64,000 bases of DNA, from positions 20,099,184-20,163,183 of the forward strand of contig NC_059268.1 of the NCBI RefSeq assembly GCF_017591435.1. Reading direction: 5' to 3'. This stretch comes from Portunus trituberculatus. Lineage: Eukaryota > Arthropoda > Malacostraca > Decapoda > Portunidae. Every line of letters begins with the position of its first letter. The stretch's first letter is position 1. The notes under the pieces are model-generated. The model was not told the DNA's origin. It made no database searches and saw nothing but the letters and a program-made list of their open reading frames with translations. Position numbers and translations under genes: made by a program. Below, piece after piece: positions 1-15,530 of this stretch.

Positions 1-53
<53 letters not shown>

Positions 54-202
54 ACAATAATAACAGAAGGAGGAGGAGGAGGAGGAGGAGGAGGAGGAGG
101 AGGAGGAGGAGGAGGAGGAGGAAGATGACGAGGCAGAGAAGAGGACAAGTAGTAGAGGTAACAAACACTCTTAATTTGGTTATATCACCTCACGACGATA
201 AA

Positions 203-279
<77 letters not shown>

Positions 280-290
280 CTCTCTCTCTC
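1..290. repeat. Microsatellites: (AG)n, (GGA)n, (CA)n-(CT)n
   Basis: Uninterrupted AG from 1 to 51, GGA triplets 69-121, CA 204-276 running directly into CT to about 290. No gene is seen in 1-660. Confidence 0.97.
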
Positions 291-665
291 AACAGATAAG
301 CCAAGAGGTCAATTACTTGTTACTGTTGGTAGTGTTTATAATGTCACCTGTTAAACTCACCAATAAGTTAATGAGTGGTGCCACAAACCTCACGTCTCCA
401 TCAGGTTCTTCTTCCCTAAGTCATAGGCAAGGCTTGTTGCTACCGCCTCCTCTCAGTATTGAGCATATTCACCCCTCCCTCTGCACATTTCCCCTTTGGA
501 CATTTTCCCCCTTTGGACATTTTCCACTGTGAACTTTTTTCCAGGGAGAGGTGATTATGACCGGTGGGGAATATGTCAAGGGAGAAATGTCCTGGTGTGG
601 GGGGAGTAAGTGCAAGAGAGAATATGACCAACCCCCGCCGCCTCTAGACCATTCATTTTAGGCCA

Positions 666-873
666 GTATTCTGAAACGCTTCACTCTCACACCATCACTG
701 CTTTCCAAAGGCTCCAGTTGAAGGTGCTCGTGTTTTAAAGGATATCTTTTATAATTCTACCGATGGATTGGCAAGATTTCTACTCAATTTAAAGGAGAAA
801 CTGTCATGAAAACCCGGGTAGTTGTCTCCGTGGCCTTAGAAACTTGTCGTGGTGAGAGAGCAAGGCGTGAATA
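666..873. mobile_element. Inverted-repeat element, family A (GTATTCTGAAAC ends), full copy
   Basis: Begins GTATTCTGAAACGCTT and ends with the degenerate complement (GGTGAGAGAGCAAGGCGTGAATA). Internal blocks shared with other copies are aggctccagttgaag and ctccgtggccttagaaa. No coding capacity. Confidence 0.7.
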
Positions 874-883
874 GGGGCGCTCG

Positions 884-1290
884 ATACTCGGAAACACTTC
901 AGCTTACATCACCGCTACATTCTCACCCTCTTATTGACGTGACTGTGTCTTTAAGGTAGTTTTTATGGTTCTAGACAAACTGGTGAGATTTTTAGAAGAT
1001 CAACACGAGAAACACCATGAAAAGCTCCTCTAAATATCCCTAAAGTCTTCAAAATAGTAGTAGAGAGACAGCAGAGCGCGCCAAATTCAGAAGCACTTCC
1101 CTCTCTCACGGCGACCATTTTTAAGGGCCACAGAGACGGCTAGCCAAGTTATAAAGGAATTTGTCCTGTTGGTAATGCAGAAACCTTGTTAACATGGCAC
1201 TGGAAATACAGAAATACTTTTAAAACTCCGTGTCACTTTAACTAGAGCCATTTGAAAGTAGTGAAGGTGACGCGCAGAAGTTGTGAGCGA
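884..1290. mobile_element. Two adjacent degenerate family A copies
   Basis: One copy spans about 884-1080 (tactcggaaacacttc ... gagagacagcagagcg). A second spans 1086-1290 (ttcagaagcacttccctctc ... gaaggtgacgcgcagaag). They share the centre blocks ggttctaga and gcagaaaccttgtt with other copies. 1290-1640 has no recognisable gene; it holds AC-rich His/Thr-coding low complexity near 1490-1550. Confidence 0.6.
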
Positions 1291-1636
1291 GGGAGGCACG
1301 AGAGAGAAGACATTGAAGAAAAAGAACAAAGACTAGAACAGAGCGAAAAAGCATAACAACAACGAGGGAGGCAGAGAAAACCACGCTCGCTTTACCGTGT
1401 GTCTATTTTGCGTTCCGTTACAAAGAGAGAAGAGAAAGAGACACAGAAGACATCAAAGAAAAAGAACAAGAGCAAGAACAATGAAGAAGCATAACAACAA
1501 CACTACCACTACCACCACCACCGCCACCACCACCACCATCACCACCAGCCTCACCTCTGCAATCCTTTCAAGAGATCCGTGATTAATTAAGAGGAATGAA
1601 CTCTACGCAGACGACGACATGACCGATAGTGGCGGC

Positions 1637-1637
<1 letters not shown>

Positions 1638-1717
<80 letters not shown>

Positions 1718-1902
1718 CTTCCTGTCTACGTACAGGTAACAATGTAATTATACTTCATTTATCAAGTCACCAAATTATTTACATCAGCCTCATGCATTTC
1801 TTCAAGCTAAGGAGGAGGGGGAGGAAGATGGGGAGGAGGAGGAGGAGGAGGAGGAGGAGGAGGAGGAGGAGGAGGAGGAGGAGGAGGAGGAGGAGGAGGA
1901 GG
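1638..1902. repeat. (AG)n array and (GGA)n array
   Basis: AG repeats 1638-1710 and GGA triplets about 1826-1902, separated by unique sequence without a gene. Confidence 0.95.
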
Positions 1903-2121
1903 AATATACAAAAGAATACAAAGGATAGAATATACAGCAGCAGATCTAACGAGAGTGTCTGACTATCCTTCCCACTGCAGCTGTATCGCATGAGAACCAA
2001 ATGCCAAACGGAGGGACTTGTAGTGAAAAGCATGTAAAGGCCACCTACATACAGATTTCCTATGCTAGAGCCACTGGAATAGAGTGAAGGCGTGGTCCGG
2101 AAGTGTTTCAAAGTATGGTAG

Positions 2122-3659
<1,538 letters not shown>

Positions 3660-3831
3660 GTATGATAAATGTTAGTTGACTTACAATCGTGTTTTGAGTT
3701 TTTAATCTTTATATGGTCAAAACATTATTTTTTTTACATTATTGGTCTTATTTCACTTTTTAGCAGTAAAGGTGACTAACTGACTGACTGGCTGACAGAC
3801 TGACTTACTAATTGACTGACTGACAGACTGA

Positions 3832-4220
3832 TTAATGCAGAAATCGTGTTAGTCTGCCACTGGAGTAGTAATAGAAACATTTTTAAAAACCCGTGTGCCT
3901 TCATTTTATAAACTAGATGCTTCCCTCACCACGACTATTTTCAAAGGCTACAGCATTGATCAAGCAGGTTTTCAAGACTGTTTCGCCTGTTAATAATGCA
4001 GAAATCGTGTTAGTCTGCCACTGGAGTAGTAGTAGAAACATTTTTAAAAACCCGTGTGCCTTCATTTTATAAACAAGATGCTTCCCTCACCACGACTATT
4101 TTCAAAGGCTACAGCATTGATCAAGCAGGTTTTCAAGACTGTTTCGCCTGTTAATAATGCAGAAATCGTGTTAGTCTGCCACTGGAGAAGTAGAAACACT
4201 ATTAAAAACCCGTGTTCCGC
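3832..4220. repeat. 161-bp tandem repeat made from the middle of a family A element, about 2.4 copies
   Basis: The landmark gcagaaatcgtgttag starts at 3837, 3998 and 4159, exactly 161 bp apart. Each unit also carries cttccctcaccacgacta and aaaaacccgtgt, blocks found in family A elements elsewhere. Confidence 0.8.
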
Positions 4221-4613
4221 TTTGGAGTCCGAGAGATCTCCAAGCGCACGGGTTAGAATTCAGTTGGAGTGTAGGTAGGGCTTCCTTTCTCAGGGTAACG
4301 GTTCCCTAGCGGGTGGGCTCAGATAGGAGGTACCTAAACAGATACCACCTTTAGCCCATAAATTCCCATGAAAAGCCCAGATGGTGTAGGAAAACAATAC
4401 CTAGAGCCTTTTTTTCCATACTACTGTGGGCTTTTCACGAGAATTTATGGGGTAAAGGGGATACTTTTTTGTGGTACCTCCTATCTCAAAGCCCACCCGC
4501 TAGGAAACTGTTGCCCCGAGTGAGGAAGCCCAACTACTCGGACCGTGGACAGGATTCGAACCCGTGCGCTTGGAGACCCCTCGGACCCCAAAGCACGCAT
4601 GGTTCCACTGTAC
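4205..4613. mobile_element. Head-to-head pair of tRNA-derived SINEs (family B) forming a large imperfect palindrome
   Basis: The left arm (about 4209-4381, plus) and right arm (about 4415-4613, minus) are each other's complement at roughly 80 percent. The right arm read on the minus strand has a tRNA-like head with B box (GGGTTCGAATCC) and A-box-like GTGGTACAGTGG. It is followed by a shared tail containing CCTAGCGGGTGGGCT and GATAGGAGGTACC. Confidence 0.7.
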
Positions 4614-4940
4614 CACGGCGGCCCATATAATATAATATAATGGAGGTGTAGCGCAGAAGTGTGTACGAATATGACTCGCGCAGAAGTCAAGTTAATATAC
4701 AGTTCGTTTAAGGTTTGAAGAAACGAGAGCAGAAAGGAACAGGCAGCGAGTGAAGGAGCAAAAAAAAAAACAGTGAAGAGAAACCAAAGAAAGAGAAACA
4801 CAACGAAATCGAGGTAACATGAAATTGTGTTGCGTTTTAAGGTGGAGTTAAACTGTATCTATTATATACGTTTGGTGGTGAATTTGCACTGTATTTGGCC
4901 TGTATTCTTGTATTTAGGCTGGACGTGCATGTAAGTCTGC

Positions 4941-4945
<5 letters not shown>

Positions 4946-5007
<62 letters not shown>

Positions 5008-5053
5008 ATCAACATGTAAACTCGATTCTCAAGCTGGAAACACGTAAGTCTGC

Positions 5054-5138
<85 letters not shown>

Positions 5139-5276
5139 CGCCCTGTAATCATCACTGGCCGAGTCGTGTTGTCGCCGTTGTGTTTGTAGACCGAAAGTTT
5201 GAGTGACGTGCGTGTTGGTGGCTATTCGTCGTCATGGCAACCACATCATCAGTTCACTCTGCCCTCCTTGACCTCG

Positions 5277-5344
<68 letters not shown>

Positions 5345-5401
5345 GAATAGTGGTAATTAATGAGAGATAATTATTAGGCAAGTAAAAATCATGTTTACAG
5401 G

Positions 5402-5476
<75 letters not shown>
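4946..5476. repeat. Four long GT/CA arrays
   Basis: GT 4946-5005, GT 5057-5137, CA 5284-5342, GT 5405-5476. The two GT arrays on the left are each preceded by gtaagtctgccctg, so one is probably a local duplicate of the other. No gene is seen. Confidence 0.95.
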
Positions 5477-5478
<2 letters not shown>

Positions 5479-5501
5479 TATAATTACGGTGTAGGGAGAG
5501 C

Positions 5502-5534
<33 letters not shown>

Positions 5535-5697
5535 ACCAACACCACCAGCAACAACACACCAATAGCATGACCCGGTTCTCCTTTCCTTCCACCCACCCAT
5601 GTTTCCCAAATGGTCCGCGTCGTGAGAATATTCCCATTACCTACACAAACATTGCTTCTTTTCACTGGCATTCCCCACAAACAGATTCGTGGATAAA

Positions 5698-6095
5698 GAA
5701 ACGCTTTGCTCTCTCACCATAACTACTTTCCAAGGCCACAGAGATGATTAGCCGGGTTTTTAAGAGTGTTTCTCCAGTTAATAACGTAGAAATCTTCTCA
5801 ATCTGCCTCAAGAACCGTAAAAACACATGTAAAACCCTAATTACTTCAACTAGAGCTTTATAAAAAGAGTGCTTCTCGGGTTCATAATGTAGAAATCTTG
5901 TCACTATGTCTCTAGAACTGTAAAAACATCTTAAAAACCCTTTTAAAAGTTTTCTCCAGTTAACAATATAGAAATCTTATCAATCTACCTCTAAAACCAT
6001 GAAAACACCTCAAAAGCTCGTGTAAACTTAAATAAAGCCTTTTGAAATAGTGAAGATGAAGCACAGAACTGTTTGAGAATACGAGGCTTAACTCA
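5698..6095. mobile_element. Expanded family A element with internal triplication
   Basis: Starts gaaacgctttgctctctcac and ends cacagaactgtttgagaata. The centre block (tagaaatcttntcaatctgcct...aaaaccc) is present three times, which doubles the usual length of ~200 bp. Confidence 0.65.
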
Positions 6096-6161
6096 GTGCT
6101 TAGTTCAATCAAGATCACAAGTCGAGTATAAGAATGAGACGTACTGGAATCACTTTCACCG

Positions 6162-6163
<2 letters not shown>

Positions 6164-6222
<59 letters not shown>
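6164..6222. repeat. (CT)n microsatellite
   Basis: About 29 uninterrupted CT units. Confidence 0.95.
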
Positions 6223-6225
<3 letters not shown>

Positions 6226-6499
6226 AGTCCATACAACCCTAATTACTTGATTCTTAATAAATGTATATACTGGAATTAAAATGAAAAGGAAAGACTAAAA
6301 GTACGACACAAGGAGATCTGAGACCTTAAACATAGTAAAAGATGGTAAAGATAGAGTATGAAGACTTTAAAATGAGGCAAAACTATAAAAAAAAAAGGGG
6401 GAAATCATAAAACCTGGTGAAGATGAACACTAAACATGATTCAGTTCAAAAGTAGCAGATGAAAGGGTAGTCTGACGTAGTATAAACCCTGGTAATTGA

Positions 6500-7080
6500 T
6501 TCTAAGTAGATGTAAGAGCGCCAGAATAAAAGAAAAAGGCCCAAAACGGCAGTAGAGGACAGGAAGACTCGAGAATTGAGAACTTTAAGATTGCAAACTG
6601 GAAGTAACAAATCTGAAAAGCTACTTAAGAGATAAACAAGAGGACTTTTAAATGAGATGGAGAATTAAACACAAGAACGGAGAACAGGAAAATAGCAAGA
6701 ATAAATAGAGAACCACAACTCTGCAAACTGGAAATGGTAAATCTGGAAAGTTACTCAAGAAAGAGACAAACGTGAGGACTTTTGAATGAGAGGGAAAAGC
6801 TAAACACAGGAGCAGGGAACAGGAAAAAAACAAGAATAAATAGAGAATATCAACACTACAGACTGGAAATAGTGAATCTGAAAACTCATAAAACAAAAAG
6901 AGAACGATTATAGAACTTTAAAATGAGAGGGAGAAACTAAACACAGGAATGAAGAACAAAAAACGGAAAGAATAAATAAAGAACATGAACACTAAAAACT
7001 GGAAATAGCGAATCTGAAAACTTGTATAAGAAAGACACCATTTTTAGGACTTTTGAATGAGAGAGACTAGACACAGAATA
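6500..7080. repeat. Degenerate purine-rich tandem array, unit about 135 bp, 4-5 copies
   Basis: The motif aggacttttnaaatgag recurs at 6641, 6775, 6912 and 7046 (spacings 134, 137, 134). Between these, caggaa-aagaataaatagagaa and ctggaaatngtgaatctgaaa recur. The plus strand is strongly A/G rich. No coding potential. Confidence 0.75.
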
Positions 7081-7212
7081 TAAAACTAACCCCAAAAAAC
7101 CTCATTTCAAGAATTACAAGCACTAAACACAGAAGAAGTTGAAAATTTAATTAGACACAAACAGGTTACTTCATCGCGTCCTGCCACTATTGTAGTACTA
7201 AAGATGGTTTTC

Positions 7213-7420
7213 AGATACACTCTACTCATTCACCACGACAATTTTCCAAGGCCACAGAGATGATTAGCGGGGTTTTCAAGAGCGTTTCCTGAGTTAATGA
7301 AAAAGAAAACTTGACACTCTGCCTTTAGAACCATAAAAACACCTTAAAAAACTCGTGTCAATTTAAATAAAGCCTTTTAAAATCGTGGAGGTGAAGTGCA
7401 GAAGTATTTGAGAATACGAG
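7213..7420. mobile_element. Inverted-repeat element, family A
   Basis: Carries ccacgacaattttccaaggccacagagatgattagc-type centre blocks and ends gcagaagtatttgagaatacgagc. Confidence 0.65.
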
Positions 7421-7656
7421 CTTGAGTTTATTGTCATTTTATTGATAGTTTTGTGGGCGTTTGTGAGGGAGGACGTGTTACCTTTACTGGTGTTCATGTT
7501 GGGGGCAGAGTAAACGTCACAGAGGGTATAAGCACGAGGCAGAGCAATAAAAACAAGCTTTCTCTCTATATTAGTCACAAGTCAAGAGAGACAGCGTGTA
7601 TTTGTTTTCTCTACCAAACGATCTTTACTTTGATACCAATCGTAAATCTGCCACCA

Positions 7657-8275
<619 letters not shown>

Positions 8276-8481
8276 GACAAAGGATGGCCAGATATTTGAG
8301 GGGGACGAGAGAAAAAGTTGAGATTAGAAAGATGTTTGAACAAGCCCCTCCTCTCCTAACCCCACGAAAAAAGAGGCAGCGTCCCTCTCTTTCTCTATCT
8401 GACCCTCCTCACTCACAAAGACACAGGGATCTGGAAACGAACCTGCAAAAAACGATGCTAGAGGTGAAGGACACACCACTA

Positions 8482-8550
8482 TATTCCGAAACACTTCTAC
8501 AACGCATCTAGACTACATTCAAAGGGCTCTAGTTCAAATTACGAGTTCTT

Positions 8551-8620
<70 letters not shown>

Positions 8621-8754
8621 GTTATATATAGCCCTCTACATGTTATTATATTTTCTGTCTTTTATTTAAGTTGGACAAAAAAATTAATCTAGGTTTTCTC
8701 TGTAATAATTGTAAACTTTAATTGTTGTCAATAAACGACGACTACTATTACTAC

Positions 8755-8832
<78 letters not shown>

Positions 8833-9155
8833 TTCTAGTGACAGATTAATAAGATTTACACATTATCAAAAGGAGACAGGTTCGTATTTTCAGACACTTC
8901 ACCTCCACTATTTCAAGTTTTTTTTTTTTATTTACACGAGTTTTTAAGATATTTTTACGTTTCCAGAGGCAGATTCATAAATTTTTCTATATTATTAACT
9001 GGAGAAACACTTGAAAAACCCCGCTAATCATCTCTAGGTTTGGAAAACAGTCGTGGTGAGAGAGCAAAGCGGTTCTGAATACGGACCATAGACTCTTGAG
9101 AACCTGTCTGGCCTTAAAAAACAGTCGTGGTGAAAGAGAGAAGCGTATTGTAAAA
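8482..9155. mobile_element. Family A copies interrupted by GT arrays
   Basis: A 5' part at 8482-8550 (ttccgaaacacttct) runs into GT 8554-8618. A second GT array is at 8759-8826. A full copy lies at 8884-9082 (gtattttcagacacttcac ... gagcaaagcggttctgaatac). A terminal fragment follows at about 9110-9155. Confidence 0.6.
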
Positions 9156-9335
9156 GAAAAATGTACGTTGAATTAATGATCAATACCAGAATACTGAGAT
9201 ATGGATAATGCCAACCAAGCACGGGACAGCAGCAACATCCTGGCGAAGACGGAAAACCCAGTGCTTGCTTGGTTTGTCCCACTAATGTTGCTCAAAGCTG
9301 CCATGCTGTCATACGTCCCCTCACTCGTCAGTATA

Positions 9336-9338
<3 letters not shown>

Positions 9339-9422
<84 letters not shown>

Positions 9423-9458
9423 AGGTATGATTATTGCAGCCCAGAGGCGTGGTGGGTG

Positions 9459-9539
<81 letters not shown>
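9339..9539. repeat. Two long (GA)n arrays
   Basis: GA 9339-9420 and 9462-9539, separated by 41 bp of unique sequence. Confidence 0.95.
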
Positions 9540-9542
<3 letters not shown>

Positions 9543-10149
9543 ACAAACCAGACCAAACATCATACCAAGAAGGGAAAACACAACAGAGAGAGAGAGAGGG
9601 AAGGAGTGTCAGCCCAGCCGACCACCAAACTCACACAAACCTGCTTGAAAACGTAACAGAATCTCAGTTACTCTACGTATTACAATAATGAAAAGCAGTC
9701 TTATATGCCACCAATAACTTCCAGCACATATTATTTTAAAAGCAATCGAGGAAAGGCGAGGAGAAAGCAAAACGTATATAGGTAGGAAAACGTTACCTTT
9801 ACTCTTAACACAATGAACACCCGAACAACGTAGGTAACGGTATACATATGAAAGGAAAGTTTGCATCTGCTTTCTTTCTTCCTCTTCATCCTCCCGGAGT
9901 TTCCTTCTGTTTTCTCTTTTTGTTCTGTCTCTCGTTTTCTGTTTTTGCCAAGGATGGGTGTGGTAAAAGATGAAAGTCTGGTAGGTTCGCTGTACGTATG
10001 CAAATTCTCCCTCCACACGCCACCAGACTTCACTACCACGGGGGGATTACTGTACAAGTGCACCGCCTCCGTGTAGCAGCCGCAGCAGCACCACCACCAC
10101 CACCACAAACAGGTTAAAATGACCGCGAAATAGCTGCCTAAATATAGTA

Positions 10150-10153
<4 letters not shown>

Positions 10154-10186
<33 letters not shown>

Positions 10187-10847
10187 CCACCCACAACAAT
10201 AATAATCAGCCAAGCAACCAGCCAAGCCAGCCAGCCAGCCTCGTCTCGTCTCGTCTCTTCTCTCATAACTCGGGCTCGTCTGACAGTGGTAGGAGTGGCC
10301 AAGGTCAGGTCGAAACTCAACTCGGCCTATCACTGACCAACAACCAGACAACTTGACCGACCAGCAGCAGAGGGGCAGTCAAGTCAACCAGACCGCTCCA
10401 GCTCAGCCAGACCAACCCGCGCTAAACTTTCCCCCTTCCTCCTCCTACTACTTGCTACTCCTTCTCTCCTCCTCCTCCTCCTCTTCCTACTCCTTCTCCA
10501 TCTCGTGCTAGACTGCCACTGCTAAGGACACGTGAGGATAACAAATTCGAGGTCATTTTGGGAGGCTTTCCTTTACTCTGACCATCCGATGCACGCAATG
10601 AAGTAAACAGTTGCCCTCCCTCTCGCTCGCTTGCCCGCCTGCCCGCCCGCTCGCCTGCCTCCCTCCTTCCCTCCCTGCCTGTCATGTCGTTCAAATTCCT
10701 CTCTCGTTTTCTTTCTTACGTGTACTTCATTATAATATTCCTAAAAGACTTTACGCCTCATCTCTCCCTCAGGACTTGTGGTAAATATAACCTCCGCTGG
10801 AGAGGAAGATGTTTTATCCACTTGCCTTAATTCATTTGTATACTGCT

Positions 10848-10908
<61 letters not shown>

Positions 10909-11088
10909 GTGTGTCCTGGAGCCAGTGGTTGCAGCAGAGGCAGTTATCAAAGGTGGGACGTGGACCGGAGGTGGACGAGGGGGAGGAAGGGAGAAGCCTG
11001 CGGTTGAGGAGGACAAGGCCGCGGTTCGGTGCATGGCCTTGAACTCAAACCCTCGCGAGACATGAGAGAAAAAGAAAAGGGGCAAGAC

Positions 11089-11137
<49 letters not shown>

Positions 11138-11213
11138 GTAAGTTTAATCCTATAACTATCGTGATGTAACTAATTCAAATCTTTGCGACTCGACTGAGGA
11201 AAAGAAAAGAAGG

Positions 11214-11275
<62 letters not shown>

Positions 11276-11715
11276 TGGGGGGAGGAGTTTAATACTATAA
11301 TTATGGTGATGTAACAAGTGGCAACACAGCTTGATAGTGACAGTAGCGCCGCCGCCGTCCCGCAGAGGAGGGGGAGGAGGAGGAGGAGGAGACCGGCCCG
11401 CGCTGCTCAGATTATGCACAATGATAATCAGTAAGATGTGCGGAGACGACAGGATCAGTTTAAGTGAAGGCCAGATGGTGTAAAGTATAAACCACATCCA
11501 TGCCACAATAACACACCACACACCACAGTAATCATTGGCTCCGCGTCACCAGAGAGCGGGAGGGAGGCGGATCTGTTCTCTCACTACAAATTATTCTCTT
11601 GCCACGCCACGCACGACAAAGCTCTTTTAAAATTAACAAAACGACAAGAAATATTGTACATTACCATCATTTCTTCCGTCTACGCTACAATTTTCGATGG
11701 CTTTGTACTGGTTAT

Positions 11716-11761
<46 letters not shown>

Positions 11762-12024
11762 AGGAATGAAAATATACTAACGTGGCTGCAGACTCGCTAA
11801 ATTCAAGTATATATGTAGACTTGAGAATAAGAGAAGACGAAGAAGAATGAGATGCTGATGATGATAAATGTGATGAAAAACAAGAAGAAATGCAGTCAAT
11901 ATGCTGTGAGCCAACCTTGCCTCAGCCTCGCCTCTATCACTGCAATTAATCAGTTACATTTTTCTTCAAATCTCGAGGGAAATAAATCATACAGTGAGGG
12001 GTTACAAATATTCTAGTATACCGT

Positions 12025-12077
<53 letters not shown>

Positions 12078-12168
12078 CAGTTTAAATAATATACATAACT
12101 TTACAGAAAAATATAATTCGTTGTATGAAAAAGCAGGACATTAGGAAATTTAATATTCTAAAGATTCA

Positions 12169-12200
<32 letters not shown>
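10154..12200. repeat. Scattered GA/CT microsatellites in non-coding DNA
   Basis: GA 10154-10185, CT 10852-10904, GA 11094-11135, GA 11219-11273, CT 11719-11758, GA 12026-12073, CT 12171-12200. Between 10200 and 10700 the plus strand is C/A rich with ccagccagcc and ctcgtctcgtctc runs. I see no gene. Confidence 0.9.
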
Positions 12201-12204
<4 letters not shown>

Positions 12205-12224
12205 CACTTTACAACGCTATCCAC

Positions 12225-12805
12225 TTTTTTGTAGATTATTAACATTTTTACACTATTAACATGACAAACACTCTTAAGAACCCGGCTAATCATCTCCGTG
12301 ACCTTTGAAAACAGTCCTGGTGAGAGAGCAGAGCGTTTCAGAAGACAGGCCAGTCATCTCAACCCCGCGCACAAGAAGGCCTGAAGGAACACAGGAACAC
12401 AAGGAGGGACAATGATTAAAAAGTTGTGATACTGATCCTAAAACCTGCGCCAAGTATTCCAGCCTCGTCCACCCACTACCTTCCCTCCCTCGCAAGTTTC
12501 AGTGTCACAAAGAACGTAAAATGCGCTCCAAAATTTTTTATTCTATCAGGGGTATTGTTCTACGAGATTGTCATGTTTTTATCGTTGTTCTTATGTTTTT
12601 TTTTCTTTAATTGGTGTAAAATTCTTGTTAATCTTTAGTTGAACTGAGAACATCCTTTAAAACCCCGATCATTTGCCACTTGAGTCTGTTAAATGGGCGT
12701 TTATCCAGTTAATGATGCAGGAATCTTGTTGAATTGTCAGTAACATCAAGAAAACACACTTTAAAACTCCAAATGACTTCCACTATGAGCCTGCACAGTG
12801 AGTGT
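12225..12805. mobile_element. Two truncated family A copies
   Basis: 12225-12345 holds the cccggctaatcatctccgtg block and the end gagagagcagagcgtttcag. 12640-12805 holds ccagttaatgatgcaggaatcttgtt-type centre sequence without clear ends. Confidence 0.5.
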
Positions 12806-12913
12806 AGGAGACAGCCTGACGAAATGTTAAGACGATCTCGAGTACCAAGGAAAAAAAAAAAAGAAGGGAAAAACCAGACATGAAATAAAAAACAGAGTAA
12901 CGAATCCACATGT

Positions 12914-12918
<5 letters not shown>

Positions 12919-12959
<41 letters not shown>

Positions 12960-13060
12960 TAGGCAGCACAAATTTGCCCAACAGTCAGTGTCCATTACAG
13001 AGTCAACACGTCACCACTCGACGAGGTGGCGGCAAGTGTCTCTCCAGCAGCACTGTAAAT

Positions 13061-13110
<50 letters not shown>

Positions 13111-13158
13111 CGCGTGCCCAAGATAGCCACCAACTTCATATAAGCCTTTCACTCCGAA

Positions 13159-13213
<55 letters not shown>

Positions 13214-13320
13214 ATTAAGATGTAGTGGCTGAGGGGTCTTTCTTGTCACTGAGTATTTTCTTTGTGAGACTTTGCACACATTCTTTTACAATCCTTTCCT
13301 GGTGTGATCATGACGGGTTG

Positions 13321-13393
<73 letters not shown>

Positions 13394-13875
13394 ACAGACA
13401 AAACTATCTCCTTTTAGTGACATCAAAATCTACACGAATGGTTTCAACTTAAATAGAAAAGAACGGCTAGCCATTAACCCTTCATTCCTCTATATAGAAG
13501 ACACAGAGCCTCGATTAGTACTAGAAACTATCATATACCCAGCCACTACCACCACCATCACAACCTCAACCACCACTACCACTACCGCCACCATCACAAC
13601 AAGGGGCAAGGAGAAACAACGAAAGAGTAGAATCGGATAGGAACTTAAAAGCATCGTCATATTTCAAACAGGCTCTCTTTTAGCAAACCGCAAGCTTGTA
13701 TTTCACACCATAACGGAGCCCTATGCCCTCTTGCCGCTTGATGATCGGAGAGGCGGTCTGTTGATTTGTTGCAAGTATAACGACACGGGTCCTTTCCTCC
13801 AATCTCTGCAAATGACGTAAAATGTGAGGCAGGAATATTCAGCATTTGTTTAAAAGGCAGGTGATGATATTGAAG

Positions 13876-13921
<46 letters not shown>

Positions 13922-14222
13922 TACCTAACTCGCTATCGACGTACAGCCAGCTCGAGTCCCACTGTGTTCTCTTGTGCTACTGTTTCGTATACGTGCATTA
14001 AAAGCATTCCTCTATCCTATTTTGGTGAGGCTGAATTAAGTACTACTTTGTTGCTGGATTCCTCAAGTTACTGTGTGATTTACTGTAGTTTTATCTGCCT
14101 TAATATATTCTTTTTCTTTTTTCTTCGCATTACTGACTCGTTAGCCTAAGATTTTGAGTTTTAACGTGACTTTTTCGTGGAGTGTGGTGTGTTTTTGTTA
14201 ATCTTGTCTGGTGTAGCTTTCG

Positions 14223-14294
<72 letters not shown>

Positions 14295-14399
14295 GCTACC
14301 CACCCACGCATGGCTATATCATTTACCAATTAACCTTATGGAGAAAATGAGATACCCGTCACACACACACACACAAGGAAAAATAGAACACTACAATTC

Positions 14400-14478
<79 letters not shown>

Positions 14479-14560
14479 TTTCATGTAACTAAAGACTTGT
14501 CCTAGTTTTCATTGAGGTCAAAGCTATGTGGCAGTTGTTAAGTAATAGCCAGTATCGACT

Positions 14561-14597
<37 letters not shown>
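12919..14597. repeat. Microsatellites CT, GT, GA, CT-GT and CA
   Basis: CT 12919-12957, GT 13064-13109, GT 13164-13211, GA 13324-13391, CT 13878-13917, CT-GT junction at 14222-14293, GT 14402-14477, CA 14562-14597. No gene is seen between them. Confidence 0.93.
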
Positions 14598-14599
<2 letters not shown>

Positions 14600-14600
<1 letters not shown>

Positions 14601-15470
14601 TTTTGGTGCTCTTGGAAACTTTCCCACCTGAAGCTACCCAAGACACGAAATCAAACCTTCATATGACAGTTAATCAGTTATTCTTAGCTGTCCATCTCTC
14701 TTGTTTACTTTCTCCCCCTGGCAAACAAGTAAACAACCAAACAAACCACAGTAGTGTTTTTAAAGGCCATTGCCGTTCAATAGTAATCAAAGTACTAATA
14801 ACTGTTTGTGACGGCGGTGCTTCGAGACATCAGCTCACCTGGTGGGAACCAGAAGCCATTGACTGCAGAGATGTCACCTGTAGACTCCGCCGAAGGAAAT
14901 TTTCAGTGAACGAGAGTCAAAACAAACACAAGCACCACGCGCGCAGCCTCCCCCACACACAGCCAACGATACACTGGAGTCAGCTGACTGAACGGGGAGC
15001 TGATACCGAGTCGGGGAGTCCACGACCGACTCCCGCATCGTGGCCAAAATAGCAGCTTCTCCATGTGGCATCATCAGTGTCACACATCAGCTGCCTCTGT
15101 AATAATACGTCACTTGGATTATTATGGCCGCTGTGTCTTGAGCATGACGAGTATATATGTAGGCCTTTTTAACTAGGGTCAAGTTAATTAATTCTTTTTT
15201 TTTTTACCTTGCTTACAGTGCGGCCTTCACTTGATTGGTAAGAATCGCTGCTAATGTGGGGTGAATCTTACGGTATGATTTGACAAGTGGTCTAATTGGT
15301 AGTTTGTGAGTAACATTCACAGGTATTAGACAAGTCACTTCCTGATTTCAAAGCGTGCCTAGCCTCGTGGATATATTAGACCTTGTTTTTGCACATAAGT
15401 TAAGGCATTAACTTAAACGATTAATCATTATATCTATCACATTAAATGATACTGGACAATGACCGACCAT
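14600..15470. other. Non-repetitive stretch without recognisable gene
   Basis: A 149-codon open frame (14603-15052, plus) has no domain I recognise, no flanking splice pattern and unremarkable composition; I do not call it a gene. The rest is AT-rich sequence. Confidence 0.5.
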
Positions 15471-15473
15471 TAC

Positions 15474-15476
<3 letters not shown>

Positions 15477-15527
<51 letters not shown>
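15477..15527. repeat. (GA)n microsatellite
   Basis: About 25 GA units. Confidence 0.95.

Positions 15528-15530
<3 letters not shown>

Noticed and set aside
14603..15052. 149-codon open frame
   Set aside because: No recognised domain, no splice context, no supporting neighbour; length is compatible with chance.
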